Positions 35,345 through 43,344 of a stretch of DNA of 64,000 nt are shown one piece after another. The notes under the pieces are model-generated. The model was not told the origin of the DNA, searched no databases, and saw only the letters and a program-made list of their open reading frames with translations. The position numbers and the translations under genes are program-made. Position 1 is the stretch's first letter. Every line of letters begins with the position of its first letter. This DNA is from Sphingomonas aurantiaca (lineage in GTDB: Bacteria > Pseudomonadota > Alphaproteobacteria > Sphingomonadales > Sphingomonadaceae): assembly GCF_003050705.1 (NCBI RefSeq), contig NZ_QAOG01000002.1, positions 310,001 through 374,000 of the forward strand, in the 5' to 3' direction.

Positions 35345-35569
35345 TCAGGCCCTCGAAACGCTAAAGCTACCACCATAGGACGGGGAAGATTTTTCCAACG
35401 ACGTCGGGCGGAATGTCGCCTGTTGCCGTGCTTGGCGGCTCCCAACTTTTTCAAACCAGACGCACCAGACGGTGTCCTCGCCCGTCATGCCCGCCTTGCC
35501 GACTTGTTCGACAGTCATGAGGGGCCCCCCGGACTTCAACTGAACAGTATCACCAGGCTCGAAGTTCAT
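35345..35569 (-). CDS. DUF2158/YodC-like small protein paired with caspase-helicase
   Basis: 74 aa. MNFEPGDTVQLKSGGPLMTV followed by TVWCVWFEK is the DUF2158 (YodC) signature, a small SH3-like beta-barrel. Its stop (TGA 35345-35347) is 2 bp before the caspase-helicase start, so the pair forms one operon with this gene first. Its function in the family is unknown; here it could be an inhibitor, a sensor or a substrate of the caspase domain. Confidence 0.83.
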   Translation of the reverse strand: MNFEPGDTVQLKSGGPLMTVEQVGKAGMTGEDTVWCVWFEKVGSRQARQQATFRPTSLEKSSPSYGGSFSVSRA

Positions 35570-35773
35570 AATTCCCTTCAGGTTCGTGCTTTGTTCAATT
35601 GTTATCTTAAACCGAAAGCGCCGGCTAGTTGCGTTGAGAGGTATTCCACAGCTTTTGATTTTTGCAGGTCGTTAGCTGCCGGTCGGCCGGAGACATGCGA
35701 ACGGCGGCTAAGGTCATTCGGGTGTCTGAAGCAGCCAGTCCGCTCCCGGCCCAGTTTCAGCCGAAATCAGAGT

Positions 35774-35833
35774 ATGAATAAATGGCCGGTTTTGGGGAGC
35801 TGGAAGGTCGCCTCGAATGACGACTCATGGGTC
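35774..35833. repeat. Dispersed ~60-bp repeat, copy C
   Basis: TGAATAAATGGCCGGTTTTG ... CGAATGACGACTCATGGGTC. Located in the ~300-bp gap upstream of the DUF2158 gene; the rest of the gap shows no gene. Confidence 0.5.
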
Positions 35834-35877
35834 AAGGCGGTGCAGGGCGCAGCAGTGTGCTACTACGCCCTCCTGTA

Positions 35878-36741
35878 TCAGCCGATAGCGTCGAGTTCGG
35901 CGACGGCCTCGTCGGGCAGCGTCAGCGATGCCGCGGCAAGGTTCTCGTGCAGGTGCGCCACCGACGAGGTGCCGGGGATCAGCAGGATGTTGGGCGCGCG
36001 TTGCAAGAGCCAGGCAAGCGCCACCTGCATCGGCGTCGCGCTCAGCCGTTCCGCAACATGGGAAAGCGCCGACGACTGGAGTGGGCTGAACCCGCCGAGT
36101 GGAAAGAAGGGGACATAGGCGATGCCCTTAGTTGCCAGCATGTCGATGAGGGCATCGTCTCCGCGATGGGCGAGGTTGTACTGGTTCTGGACCCCGACGA
36201 TCTCCGCAATGTCGCGGGCTTCCTCGAACTGGGCGAGCGTGATGTTGCTGAGGCCGATATGCCGCACTAGCCCCTGGCGTTGCAGATCCGCGATTGCCTT
36301 CAGCGGCGCGGCCAGCGATCCTTCCGCCGGGCCGTGCACGTCGAACATCAGGCGAAGGTTTACGACGTCGAGCGTCTCCAGCCCAAGGTTCGCGAGATTG
36401 TCCTCGACCGCGCGCGCGAGCTCGTCCGGTTCGAACGCCGGCAGCCACGATGCATCCTCGCCGCGGCGCGCGCCGATCTTGGTGACGATCAACAGGTCGT
36501 CCGGGTAGGGCGACAGCGCCTCTCGAATCAGCCGATTGGTGACGTGCGGGCCGTAGAAGTCGCTCGTGTCGATATGGTTCACGCCTGCCGCGATCGCGGC
36601 GCGCAGCACCGCCAGCGCTTGGTCGGGATCGTGCGGCGGACCGAACACGCCGGGTCCGGCCAACTGCATCGCGCCATAGCCGAGCCGCTTCACGCTGCGC
36701 CCGGCCAGCGAATAGGTACCTGCTTCGTCAATCATCGTCAT
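35878..36741 (-). CDS. Aldo/keto reductase
   Basis: 287 aa NADPH-dependent oxidoreductase of the AKR superfamily. Motifs: GVNHIDTSDFYGPHVTN (catalytic Asp/Tyr), LLIVTKIGARRG (Lys), VRHIGLSNITLAQFEEA, and LIPGTSSVAHLHENLAAA at the cofactor-binding end. It is divergent from the LysR gene 84 bp away, the usual layout of a target and its regulator. Substrate unknown. Confidence 0.9.
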   Translation of the reverse strand: MTMIDEAGTYSLAGRSVKRLGYGAMQLAGPGVFGPPHDPDQALAVLRAAIAAGVNHIDTSDFYGPHVTNRLIREALSPYPDDLLIVTKIGARRGEDASWLPAFEPDELARAVEDNLANLGLETLDVVNLRLMFDVHGPAEGSLAAPLKAIADLQRQGLVRHIGLSNITLAQFEEARDIAEIVGVQNQYNLAHRGDDALIDMLATKGIAYVPFFPLGGFSPLQSSALSHVAERLSATPMQVALAWLLQRAPNILLIPGTSSVAHLHENLAAASLTLPDEAVAELDAIG

Positions 36742-36825
36742 CTCCTGTGCTGGAACGGAGATACGGCTTGCGGATCGTGCGGATAAGCCAGAGGGATCCG
36801 CACGGGTTGTACGGAAAATCGAACG
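36742..36825. promoter_or_regulatory. Divergent promoter region between AKR and LysR genes
   Basis: The 84-bp gap must hold both promoters and the LysR binding site. GCACGGGTTGTACGG and CTTGCGGATCGTGCGGAT stand out, but no exact T-N11-A palindrome can be proven by eye. Confidence 0.35.
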
Positions 36826-37755
36826 ATGAAAGCCGAGCTTGCCGATCTCAACGCGTTCCTTACAGTTGCGCGGGCGCGCGGGTTCCGCGAAGCCGCCCGT
36901 GCGGTCGGATCAAGCGCTTCGACGCTCAGCGAAGCTGTCCGGCGCCTGGAAGCGCAACTGGGCGTCCGCCTGCTCCACCGCACTACGCGCAGCGTCACGC
37001 CGACGGAGGTAGGCACGCGGCTAATCGAGCGTTTGACGCCTGCTTTGGGCGAGGTGGAAGCGGCGCTAGAGGTGGTAAACCTGTTCCGCGAGTGCCCGGC
37101 GGGGACACTGCGCCTCAACGTGCCGGTGAGCGCGGCGCGGCTGGTGCTGCCAGCAATCCTGTCCGGCTTCCTCGCTGCCTATCCTGACATCCAGGTCGAG
37201 ATCATCGCCGAGGACGGCTTCGTGGACATGGTGGCATCGGGCTGCGACGCAGGCATCCGCTATGACGAGCGGCTTGAGCAGGACATGATCGCAGTACCGA
37301 TCGGACCGCGGGTGCAACGCTTCGCGACCGCCGCGTCACCGGCGTATCTGGACGCGCATGGTCGCCCGAGCCATCCGCGCGACCTGCTCACGCATGCCTG
37401 TTTGCGTGGCAGGTTCACTAGCGGCGCGCTGACCAGTCCATGGGAGTTCGAGCGCAAAGGCGAGATCGTACGAGTTGAGCCGCAGGGTCCGTTGATCGCC
37501 AGCGTCGCCGGCGCGGCGGATCTGCTGGTCGACGTAGCAATTGGAAGCGGCGGGATCGTCTCCCTGTTCGAAGACTGGCTTCGGCCGGCGATGGAAAGCG
37601 GAGCGTTGGAACCGGTACTGCCGGACTGGTGGCAGGCATTCTCAGGACCGTTCCTCTATTATTCAGGCCGCCGCCTGGTGCCGCCGCCGCTGCGCGCGTT
37701 CGTCGACTTCATTCGCAGCCAGGACGCAGCCGCTGGTGAATGCCCGACTAAATGA
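36826..37755 (+). CDS. LysR-family transcriptional regulator
   Basis: 309 aa. Winged HTH at residues 5-65 (LADLNAFLTVARARGFREAARAVGSS... SEAVRRLEAQLGVRLLHRTTR) and a substrate-binding domain typical of the CrgA/DsdC-like subgroup (VSAARLVLPAILSGFLAAYP, ASPAYLDAHGRPSHPRDL). Expected to control the divergent aldo/keto reductase and itself. Confidence 0.93.
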   Translation: MKAELADLNAFLTVARARGFREAARAVGSSASTLSEAVRRLEAQLGVRLLHRTTRSVTPTEVGTRLIERLTPALGEVEAALEVVNLFRECPAGTLRLNVPVSAARLVLPAILSGFLAAYPDIQVEIIAEDGFVDMVASGCDAGIRYDERLEQDMIAVPIGPRVQRFATAASPAYLDAHGRPSHPRDLLTHACLRGRFTSGALTSPWEFERKGEIVRVEPQGPLIASVAGAADLLVDVAIGSGGIVSLFEDWLRPAMESGALEPVLPDWWQAFSGPFLYYSGRRLVPPPLRAFVDFIRSQDAAAGECPTK

Positions 37756-37810
37756 ACAGATGTCCGTTCCTGGGGAGCTGCTTTGTGCGTCTGAATGGCT
37801 GATTCTGGGA
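37751..37810. repeat. Dispersed ~60-bp repeat, copy D
   Basis: AATGAACAGATGTCCGTTCC ... GTCTGAATGGCTGATTCTGG. Overlaps the last bases of the LysR gene. Confidence 0.45.
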
Positions 37811-37878
37811 ATTGCCAGCTGTAAAGCGGACCAGCAGCTAGCGCCCACTAGCGAACATCGCAACGTGCTGGCATCCTC

Positions 37879-38157
37879 ATGAAGATGATGGAAGCTGCAC
37901 GCCTGAAACGCGCTCGCCGACGCCTGCGGGGCTACTTCTTCGGTAGCGGCATCATACTGGCGTTTCTCTACATACTGGTTGCTGCCTTCATCGTCCGCTT
38001 GGTCGGCGTAGAACTGACTCGATTCTGGTCCACAGCGCTGATCGTGGCAGCCGTGCTTCTTGGGGGGAGTTATGGGATCGTACTGTTCAGTTCTATCGGC
38101 ATTCACATCGTTCGCCGCCTGCTAAAACGACAGCCGATCATGGACGCCGAGGATTAG
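37879..38157 (+). CDS. Small membrane protein of unknown function
   Basis: 92 aa. A basic N-terminus (RLKRARRRLRGY) and two membrane helices (GIILAFLYILVAAFIVRLVG and STALIVAAVLLGGSYGIVLF), ending in a short charged tail. No family recognised. The start used is ATG 37879; Met3 or Met4 are equally possible. No partner gene. Confidence 0.55.
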   Translation: MKMMEAARLKRARRRLRGYFFGSGIILAFLYILVAAFIVRLVGVELTRFWSTALIVAAVLLGGSYGIVLFSSIGIHIVRRLLKRQPIMDAED

Positions 38158-38234
38158 ATCGGAAAGGCAGCTAGCCACCGGTTTCGGTTATACAAGCGGC
38201 TCGACTAAACGCCCAAAAACTGCCGTCCAACCCG

Positions 38235-38294
38235 ATGAACGAATGTCCGAAAGTGGGGGGCAGGGAAGGGCACTTGAATGTCCACTTGTGGGTC
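38235..38294. repeat. Dispersed ~60-bp repeat, copy E
   Basis: TGAACGAATGTCCGAAAGTG ... TTGAATGTCCACTTGTGGGTC. Occupies part of the 300-bp gap 38158-38460; the remainder shows nothing recognisable. Confidence 0.5.
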
Positions 38295-38460
38295 AACCGC
38301 GAGGGGCATAGTAATGAACGAGGGCAACACGTTGAAGTCGCGCTCTGGGCCGATGGATGCAGTCACGTGCTCATCTCGGTTGAATCACTGGTTGCGTAGC
38401 GCTGCATGCGTGAGATTTTCAAGCCTAGGCCCACGTGGCACGTCCACCCCACGCAGCTCC

Positions 38461-40632
38461 TCAATATCGCACGCTGATGGTACCCAGCACCGAACGCGGT
38501 GCGCCATAATAACCGCCGTCGAAATTGGTTGCGGTCAGGTATTTGGTGTTGGTGACGTTGCGTAGGTTTACTGCAGCCGAAATGTTCGGCGTGATGCCGT
38601 ACGCTGCCAGCAGGTCGAGTAGCGCATAATTTCCCTGCCGGCCCAGCCCGGTCGGCGAGATGATCCGGCTCTGATACTGCGCGCTGGCGCCCAGCTTGAG
38701 GGCGGGCAGCATCGGCAGCGTATAGCTGAGATTGAGCCGCCCGGTGTTGCGCGCGACATAACGCCGCACCGGATTGCCCTCCGGGTCCTCGATCCGCATT
38801 ACCGTATATCCGCCCGTCATCTGAAGGCCAGGCGCGAGCTGCCCGCCGACATCGATCTCCACGCCTTCCGACCGCGCATCGATCCCGACATAATAGGTGC
38901 GGGTGACGTTGTTCTCGGTCACGATGCCCGCCGCTTCGGCGGTATTGTCCTGCCGCGTCTTGAATACCGCGACCGTCGCGTTCAGCCGACCGGCGAACCA
39001 GTCGCCCTTGATCCCGAGTTCGAGGTTCTCGCCCTCGATCGGATCGATGATGCGGTTGTTGATGTCGAGCAGCTGGTTCTGCGGATTGAAGATCGTCGCG
39101 TAGCTGCCGTAGAGGCTGAGGTTGCTCGTCACGTTGACCGTAGCGCCGGCGAACGGCAGGAACCGCGTCGCGTCAAAATCGGTGTTGCCGCCGTAGGAAA
39201 AGCCCGTGCTCTTGGCATGCGTCACGTTGCCACCGAACATCACCTTCACCGCGTCGCCGGGATTGAACCGGATGAGACCATAGGCGGTCTCGCGCCGTGT
39301 GTGGGTATTCTGGCTCGACGCAGGGTCGCTCGAAAACGTCGTGGGGAAGTTGGGCAGCGAGAAATTTCCCGCGAACAGGTCGGGATAGGGCAGGTAGGTC
39401 CCGATCGTGCTGTTGTCGTAGCTCGACTGCTGGACATAGTCTTGCGCGCTGCGGTTCACGCCGATGTTGATCTCGTGCTCACGCCCCAGGAACGTCACCG
39501 GGCCGGCGATGTACGCCTCCATCGTGAGGTTGCGCGTGGTTGCGCGGAACTTGCCCGGATAGCTCTGGATCCCGATCTGGAGCCCGGTTGCCGGATCTAT
39601 GCCGATGCCGTCGGCGTCGTTTCGCAGCGGGTTGCCGTAGACATAGAACAGCGTGTTGTTCTCGTCGGTTGCACGGCGGATCGCGCTCGCACGCGCAACC
39701 CAGCCATTGCCGAACCGGTGCGTGATGTCGCCGAAGATCTGGCGGTCGATCACGTTCCAGCTCGACCATTCGGGCGCGACGTTCGACGAGCGCGCGAAGT
39801 TCAACGGCGTCCCGTCGCTGTAGGTGAGCGGGATCGCACCCCACATCGCGCCGCGGCTTTTATGGTCCTGATGACCATAGCCCGCGCTGACCGTCGTGCT
39901 GGCACCAAGGTCCGCCTCGACGATACCGTAGCCGACCCAGCGACGAAGACCATAGCGGTCGAGATAGCTGTCGCCGTCCTGATACGCCCCGACTGCACGC
40001 GCCCGGATGCTGCCGTCCTTGGTGATCGGCACGCTGACGTCGGCCTCGCCGCGATACTGGTCGAACGAGCCATATTGCCCGCTCGCGCGCACCTGCAGAT
40101 CCTTGGTAGGACGCTTGCGGATGAAGTTCACCACGGCGGACGGGTTGCCGGTCGACGAGAGCAGGCCGGGGGCACCGCGGACGACCTCGATGTGATCGTA
40201 GAAGGCGGTATCGATCGAACCGGTCTGGATGCCGAACGCGAACGGAACGCCGATGCCGTCAACCTGGAACGTCTGGATGTCGAAGCCGCGTGCGGAGAAA
40301 TACACTCGGTCGGTCTCGCCAGCTTGCACGTTCACGCCGGGAACCGTGCCAAGCAGCGTATTGACGTCATTAAGCTGGAAATCCTCGATCTGCGCGCGCG
40401 TGACGACGCTGACCGACTGCGGCGTCTCGCGGAGCGTCAGGTTGAGCCGCGTTGCGGTCGTTTGCCCGGGGATCGTATAGTCGCTGCTGCCTTCAGTACG
40501 TGCGCCAGTTACGACAATCTCGTCCGCGGATTGGCGGGCCTGAAGCGCGGCCTCGGCCCCGGGATCTGGCAGCGTAACGGGCGAAGCGTCAAGATTGGCC
40601 GTGGTCATGAGAACGGCGAGTAAGGCAGTCAT
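38461..40632 (-). CDS. TonB-dependent siderophore receptor
   Basis: 723 aa outer-membrane receptor. After a short signal peptide comes a TonB-box-like IVVTGARTEG, the plug domain (RETPQSVSVVTRAQIEDFQL, NTLLGTVPGVNVQAGE, FYDHIEVVRGAPGLLSSTGNPSAVVNF) and a 22-strand barrel ending in a terminal aromatic (GTISVRY). The plug matches the ferrichrome/catecholate siderophore group (TIGR01783-like). A good ribosome site GGGGGA precedes ATG 40632 and a Fur-like palindrome lies ~50 bp upstream, so iron repression is likely. No exporter or synthase genes nearby: it probably scavenges foreign siderophores. Confidence 0.92.
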   Translation of the reverse strand: MTALLAVLMTTANLDASPVTLPDPGAEAALQARQSADEIVVTGARTEGSSDYTIPGQTTATRLNLTLRETPQSVSVVTRAQIEDFQLNDVNTLLGTVPGVNVQAGETDRVYFSARGFDIQTFQVDGIGVPFAFGIQTGSIDTAFYDHIEVVRGAPGLLSSTGNPSAVVNFIRKRPTKDLQVRASGQYGSFDQYRGEADVSVPITKDGSIRARAVGAYQDGDSYLDRYGLRRWVGYGIVEADLGASTTVSAGYGHQDHKSRGAMWGAIPLTYSDGTPLNFARSSNVAPEWSSWNVIDRQIFGDITHRFGNGWVARASAIRRATDENNTLFYVYGNPLRNDADGIGIDPATGLQIGIQSYPGKFRATTRNLTMEAYIAGPVTFLGREHEINIGVNRSAQDYVQQSSYDNSTIGTYLPYPDLFAGNFSLPNFPTTFSSDPASSQNTHTRRETAYGLIRFNPGDAVKVMFGGNVTHAKSTGFSYGGNTDFDATRFLPFAGATVNVTSNLSLYGSYATIFNPQNQLLDINNRIIDPIEGENLELGIKGDWFAGRLNATVAVFKTRQDNTAEAAGIVTENNVTRTYYVGIDARSEGVEIDVGGQLAPGLQMTGGYTVMRIEDPEGNPVRRYVARNTGRLNLSYTLPMLPALKLGASAQYQSRIISPTGLGRQGNYALLDLLAAYGITPNISAAVNLRNVTNTKYLTATNFDGGYYGAPRSVLGTISVRY

Positions 40633-40680
40633 TCGTATCCCCCAGAGATGTCTTGCGGTCTCTTGAGGTCAAATATGCAC

Positions 40681-40701
40681 TAATGCAAGTCGTTATCATT
40701 A
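40681..40701. promoter_or_regulatory. Putative Fur box
   Basis: TAATGcaaGTCGttatCATTA is an interrupted inverted repeat with TAATG/CATTA arms, similar to Fur sites, at -49 to -69 relative to the receptor start. Confidence 0.45.
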
Positions 40702-40774
40702 AGCGCGGGGTGGCGTACTCGAGGGCAGGAGTAACCCGAGCCGTGCCTAGCCGATCGACCGGTCCTGCGGAGGA

Positions 40775-40830
40775 AATGAACGGACGACCGGTTTAAGCAG
40801 GTTCCAGATCGGTGCTAAACGTCCGGAACT
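40775..40830. repeat. Dispersed ~60-bp repeat, copy F (divergent)
   Basis: AATGAACGGACGACCGGTTT ... CTAAACGTCCGGAACTCGG. Weaker match to copies A-E. Confidence 0.35.
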
Positions 40831-40906
40831 CGGTCTCGCCGGCCCCAACCGGCCGTGCCATCAAGGACCGATTGCCGACGTTCGCGGCTGGCTGATCCAG
40901 AGGAAT

Positions 40907-41035
40907 TTACGGTAGCAGGCAGGCGTAAGCCACGAAGAACGAGATCGTCATAGTGACAAGCACGATGCCTATCCCCAGCCAACCATTGAGAGGTGGCTTC
41001 TTCGAGGTGCTGGCTTCGCGAGGTGATTTTGTCAT
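40907..41035 (-). CDS. 42-aa single-pass membrane peptide
   Basis: MTKSPREASTSKKPPLNGWL followed by GIGIVLVTMTISFFVAYACL and LP-stop: a short basic N-terminus and one hydrophobic helix. The composition and codon use look coding. It starts 273 bp upstream of the TonB receptor gene, on the same strand, but the repeat F and Fur-like site in between make co-transcription unlikely. Function unknown. Confidence 0.5.
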   Translation of the reverse strand: MTKSPREASTSKKPPLNGWLGIGIVLVTMTISFFVAYACLLP

Positions 41036-41207
41036 GCGGCGACTATAGTCTCGAGCGACTTCCGGCGAAACCTAAGCCGGCGGCCAAGGCTTGGTCCATC
41101 CCGTCGGGCAAGCTAGAAGCTGCAGAAACCGCCGGAGTTCGGACGCTTGGGCGTTTCGAGTTTCCCGATTCGGCGGTTCAACCGGCTTGTTGCATCAGCA
41201 GCGTGGA

Positions 41208-41372
41208 ATGATGCGTCATCAGCACGCCGACGCCTTCCTGATCGATAACGAGCTTTGGGGTGCGATTGCGTCGTTGCTTACGATGGTCCGGACCAAGGCA
41301 ACCGAGATCGTCGAAGTCGGGGGGGAAATGGAGAAGGCCGGCCAGCGCTTGCCAAAGGTCAAGGCAGCGTGA
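41208..41372 (+). CDS. Small island protein, unknown
   Basis: 54 aa from ATG 41208 (or 41211): HQHADAFLIDNELWGAIASL then LTMVRTKATEIVEVGGEMEK. No family recognised. Its stop overlaps the start of the next gene (GTGA), indicating a coupled operon. The frame is open further upstream, but that part is less protein-like. Confidence 0.5.
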   Translation: MMRHQHADAFLIDNELWGAIASLLTMVRTKATEIVEVGGEMEKAGQRLPKVKAA

Positions 41373-41671
41373 GGGCCGCGTCGCAACAGAAGGCCGCAGA
41401 TAGCTTGGTGAGGGAGGGCGAAGTGTTCACCCTCGCTAAGTCGGTTGCGCCGGCTGTGCTCGATCCCGTCGACGGCATCCGGATTGGCAATCTGATCGAG
41501 GCGTTGTTTGGATTGCTCAACCAAGCCGCAGGCGATCCGGACTCGGAAGACGGGGACCTAGACCGCTGCACGGCGGGCGAAGACGGCCCAATAGCAGACG
41601 CGCGGCTCGATAACCTTGGCAGAACGCAGCGTGACAGGCACCGGCTTTCCAAATCGTCGCTTGCGGAGTGA
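41369..41671 (+). CDS. Acidic small island protein, unknown
   Basis: 100 aa from GTG 41369: VRAASQQKAADSLVREGEVF, then VAPAVLDPVDGIRIGNLIEA and LFGLLNQAAGDPDSEDGDLD. The LDPVD..RI.NLIEALF motif with an acidic tail looks like a protein seen repeatedly in sphingomonad mobile elements. Function unknown. Coupled to the genes on both sides. Confidence 0.6.
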   Translation: MRAASQQKAADSLVREGEVFTLAKSVAPAVLDPVDGIRIGNLIEALFGLLNQAAGDPDSEDGDLDRCTAGEDGPIADARLDNLGRTQRDRHRLSKSSLAE

Positions 41672-41718
41672 TCTTTAGTCACTTAGGAATGAGAGCCAGT
41701 CGAAAACAAGGATGGCCG

Positions 41719-42519
41719 ATGCCAACCAAAGAGCCGATTCTACGCGGCGACATCATGGCCAAGGCTGAAATCCCTCGGGACGTCATGACGTTCTGGGTTC
41801 GGGGCGGCGTGCTGCGCCCGATCGAGGCTCCGAAAACGGGCACCGGCTTCAAGTTGCGGTTCGAATGGTACGAGGCGAACATCGCCGCGATCATGAACCA
41901 GCTCCGCATCCTTGGCGTCAGCATCAAAGGGATGCTGTCGGTCTGCAAGGTCTATCGCGACGCTATTGCGTTCTTCGATGGTCGCGGCGCGACCCGCGAC
42001 GAAGTTCACGCGATGTGGACGCTAGATATGATCGAGCGGAACGTGATCGCCCGCAGGGTGAAGCGCGCTGGGTATCGCGACATAGTTGAAGTCCCCGGCT
42101 TCGACCCGGAGAAGCACCCACGGATCGCCGAAGAAGCGGCCGATGATATCTCGATGGAAGACGAGCTTTGGGCCGAGATCGTGCCGTGGACCGCTGAAAT
42201 TCACGGCGCGCAGAAGGTAACGGTGCGCGTCATGGAGTTGTGGGAAGGGATGCCGCGCGAGGAATTTCGCCGCCACCTCAACCCCTATGTGAACATCACT
42301 CAGCAGCCTGCGGCGAGCTATACGCCCGACGGCGTTGCGCCCCCGGAGGAATTGACCTTTTTCTGGCGGGTTGGGGAGACTGACGACTACCGCTTCCTAT
42401 GGGGTCCTGACGCAGGCAAACTGGCGCGCACGGATGGCGCAAAGTCCATGATCGCGGTCGACGTCACCGCGGTTCTACGGTCGGCCTGGCGCACACCAGA
42501 AGGCGGAGCTTCCGCATGA
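41719..42519 (+). CDS. MerR-like winged-helix island protein
   Basis: 266 aa from ATG 41719 (ribosome site AAGGATGG); a GTG at 41668 that overlaps the previous stop (GTGA) is the alternative. The N-terminus PTKEPILRGDIMAKAEIPRD, VMTFWVRGGVLRPIE is a MerR-type HTH, followed by WYEANIAAIMNQLRILGVSI and a C-terminal domain of unknown type. Probably an element regulator. Overlaps the next gene by 4 bp (ATGA). Confidence 0.65.
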   Translation: MPTKEPILRGDIMAKAEIPRDVMTFWVRGGVLRPIEAPKTGTGFKLRFEWYEANIAAIMNQLRILGVSIKGMLSVCKVYRDAIAFFDGRGATRDEVHAMWTLDMIERNVIARRVKRAGYRDIVEVPGFDPEKHPRIAEEAADDISMEDELWAEIVPWTAEIHGAQKVTVRVMELWEGMPREEFRRHLNPYVNITQQPAASYTPDGVAPPEELTFFWRVGETDDYRFLWGPDAGKLARTDGAKSMIAVDVTAVLRSAWRTPEGGASA

Positions 42520-42701
42520 TCGTGGAGCCTCGCGAACCGGCCGACCTCTACGCTCCGTTGGAGACGGTGCCGAGGGTTCGCCTGATGGGCGAGGTTTTCC
42601 AGGTCTTATTGGTCCGTTGGTGGCTGTCGCTACTGGTCAAGGCGTACCGCGTGACTAGGAAGCCGCGCCTGCGACCGCCCAAGGCCAAGCGCACCCGCTA
42701 A
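42516..42701 (+). CDS. 61-aa basic peptide, unknown
   Basis: MIVEPREPADLYAPLETVPR, then a hydrophobic stretch VFQVLLVRWWLSLLVKAY and a Lys/Arg-rich tail. Starts inside the stop of the previous gene, so it is translated with it. Possibly membrane-associated. Confidence 0.55.
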   Translation: MIVEPREPADLYAPLETVPRVRLMGEVFQVLLVRWWLSLLVKAYRVTRKPRLRPPKAKRTR

Positions 42702-42776
42702 TTTCGACACGTCCGCCCTACCCAATCGCTCGGAACGCGCTTCCGAGAACGCCACCGCCTTGCCGGAACGCATCTG

Positions 42777-43016
42777 ATGATAAACGCCAAGCCTGTAGCC
42801 GCTCCCGCAGCGGCTTCCATTGCAGACGAACTCTGCATCACCGTTCGCGCACTCAATTATAAAATTAGCGGCGAGCGTGGCGCGTCTGATGCCGACATCA
42901 GGTCCGCAGCGGTGGCCCTCGAGGGAAGGGGCGAACACTTCCTCGCCTACGTATGCAAGCTTCGCGCCGTACTCGCCCGCCTATTTGAACACGATTGCCT
43001 CAAGGAAGCCGCATGA
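42777..43016 (+). CDS. 79-aa island protein, unknown
   Basis: MINAKPVAAPAAASIADELC, then ITVRALNYKISGERGASDAD and CKLRAVLARLFEHDCLKEAA. No family recognised; helical, with a weak ribosome site. Its stop overlaps the alpA start (ATGA). Confidence 0.55.
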   Translation: MINAKPVAAPAAASIADELCITVRALNYKISGERGASDADIRSAAVALEGRGEHFLAYVCKLRAVLARLFEHDCLKEAA

Positions 43017-43255
43017 CCGCTATGACCCTCGCTACCGCCAGACAACGCGGTGCGGCCAGCTCCGGCGGTCGCTTCCTGCGCGTACCTGACGTGATGAAGA
43101 CCACGGGCCTTGGTAGATCGACGATCTACCGCATGGTCGCGGCTGGTACGTTCCCTCAGCAAGTGAAGCTGACCGTGCAGGCCAGCGGCTGGTGGCAGGC
43201 CGACATCGATGATTGGATGCGTGAACGGCTAGCAGCGTGCCCCCTACGCCCCTGA
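43013..43255 (+). CDS. AlpA-family regulator / excisionase-like
   Basis: 80 aa. FLRVPDVMKTTGLGRSTIYR, MVAAGTFPQQVKL, then GWWQADIDDWMRERL is the AlpA/MerR-like small HTH found in P4-like islands, where it activates integrase expression or aids excision. Last gene before the right attachment site, as expected. Confidence 0.88.
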   Translation: MTAMTLATARQRGAASSGGRFLRVPDVMKTTGLGRSTIYRMVAAGTFPQQVKLTVQASGWWQADIDDWMRERLAACPLRP

Positions 43256-43259
43256 GGAT

Positions 43260-43279
43260 GGGGGCACTTGAGGGGGCAC
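43260..43279 (+). repeat. Two GGGGGCAC direct repeats at the right island end
   Basis: Copies at 43260-43267 and 43272-43279 (GGGGGCACTTGAGGGGGCAC), close to the arrangement upstream of the integrase (GGGGGCACTTCGGGGGCAC). Candidate arm-type sites. Confidence 0.55.
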
Positions 43280-43344
43280 TTCGCAAATCAACCAACTATT
43301 AAAACCCAGGAAAAACAATATCATGATCGGCGAGAACCGGCAGA

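Noticed and set aside
38278..38565. 95-codon plus-strand frame near the receptor 3' end
   Set aside because: It overlaps repeat E and runs antisense into the receptor; Ser/Arg-rich without motif.
39217..40623. 468-codon open frame opposite the TonB receptor
   Set aside because: Antisense shadow; composition is Arg/Ala-rich with no motif, while the opposite strand encodes a full receptor.
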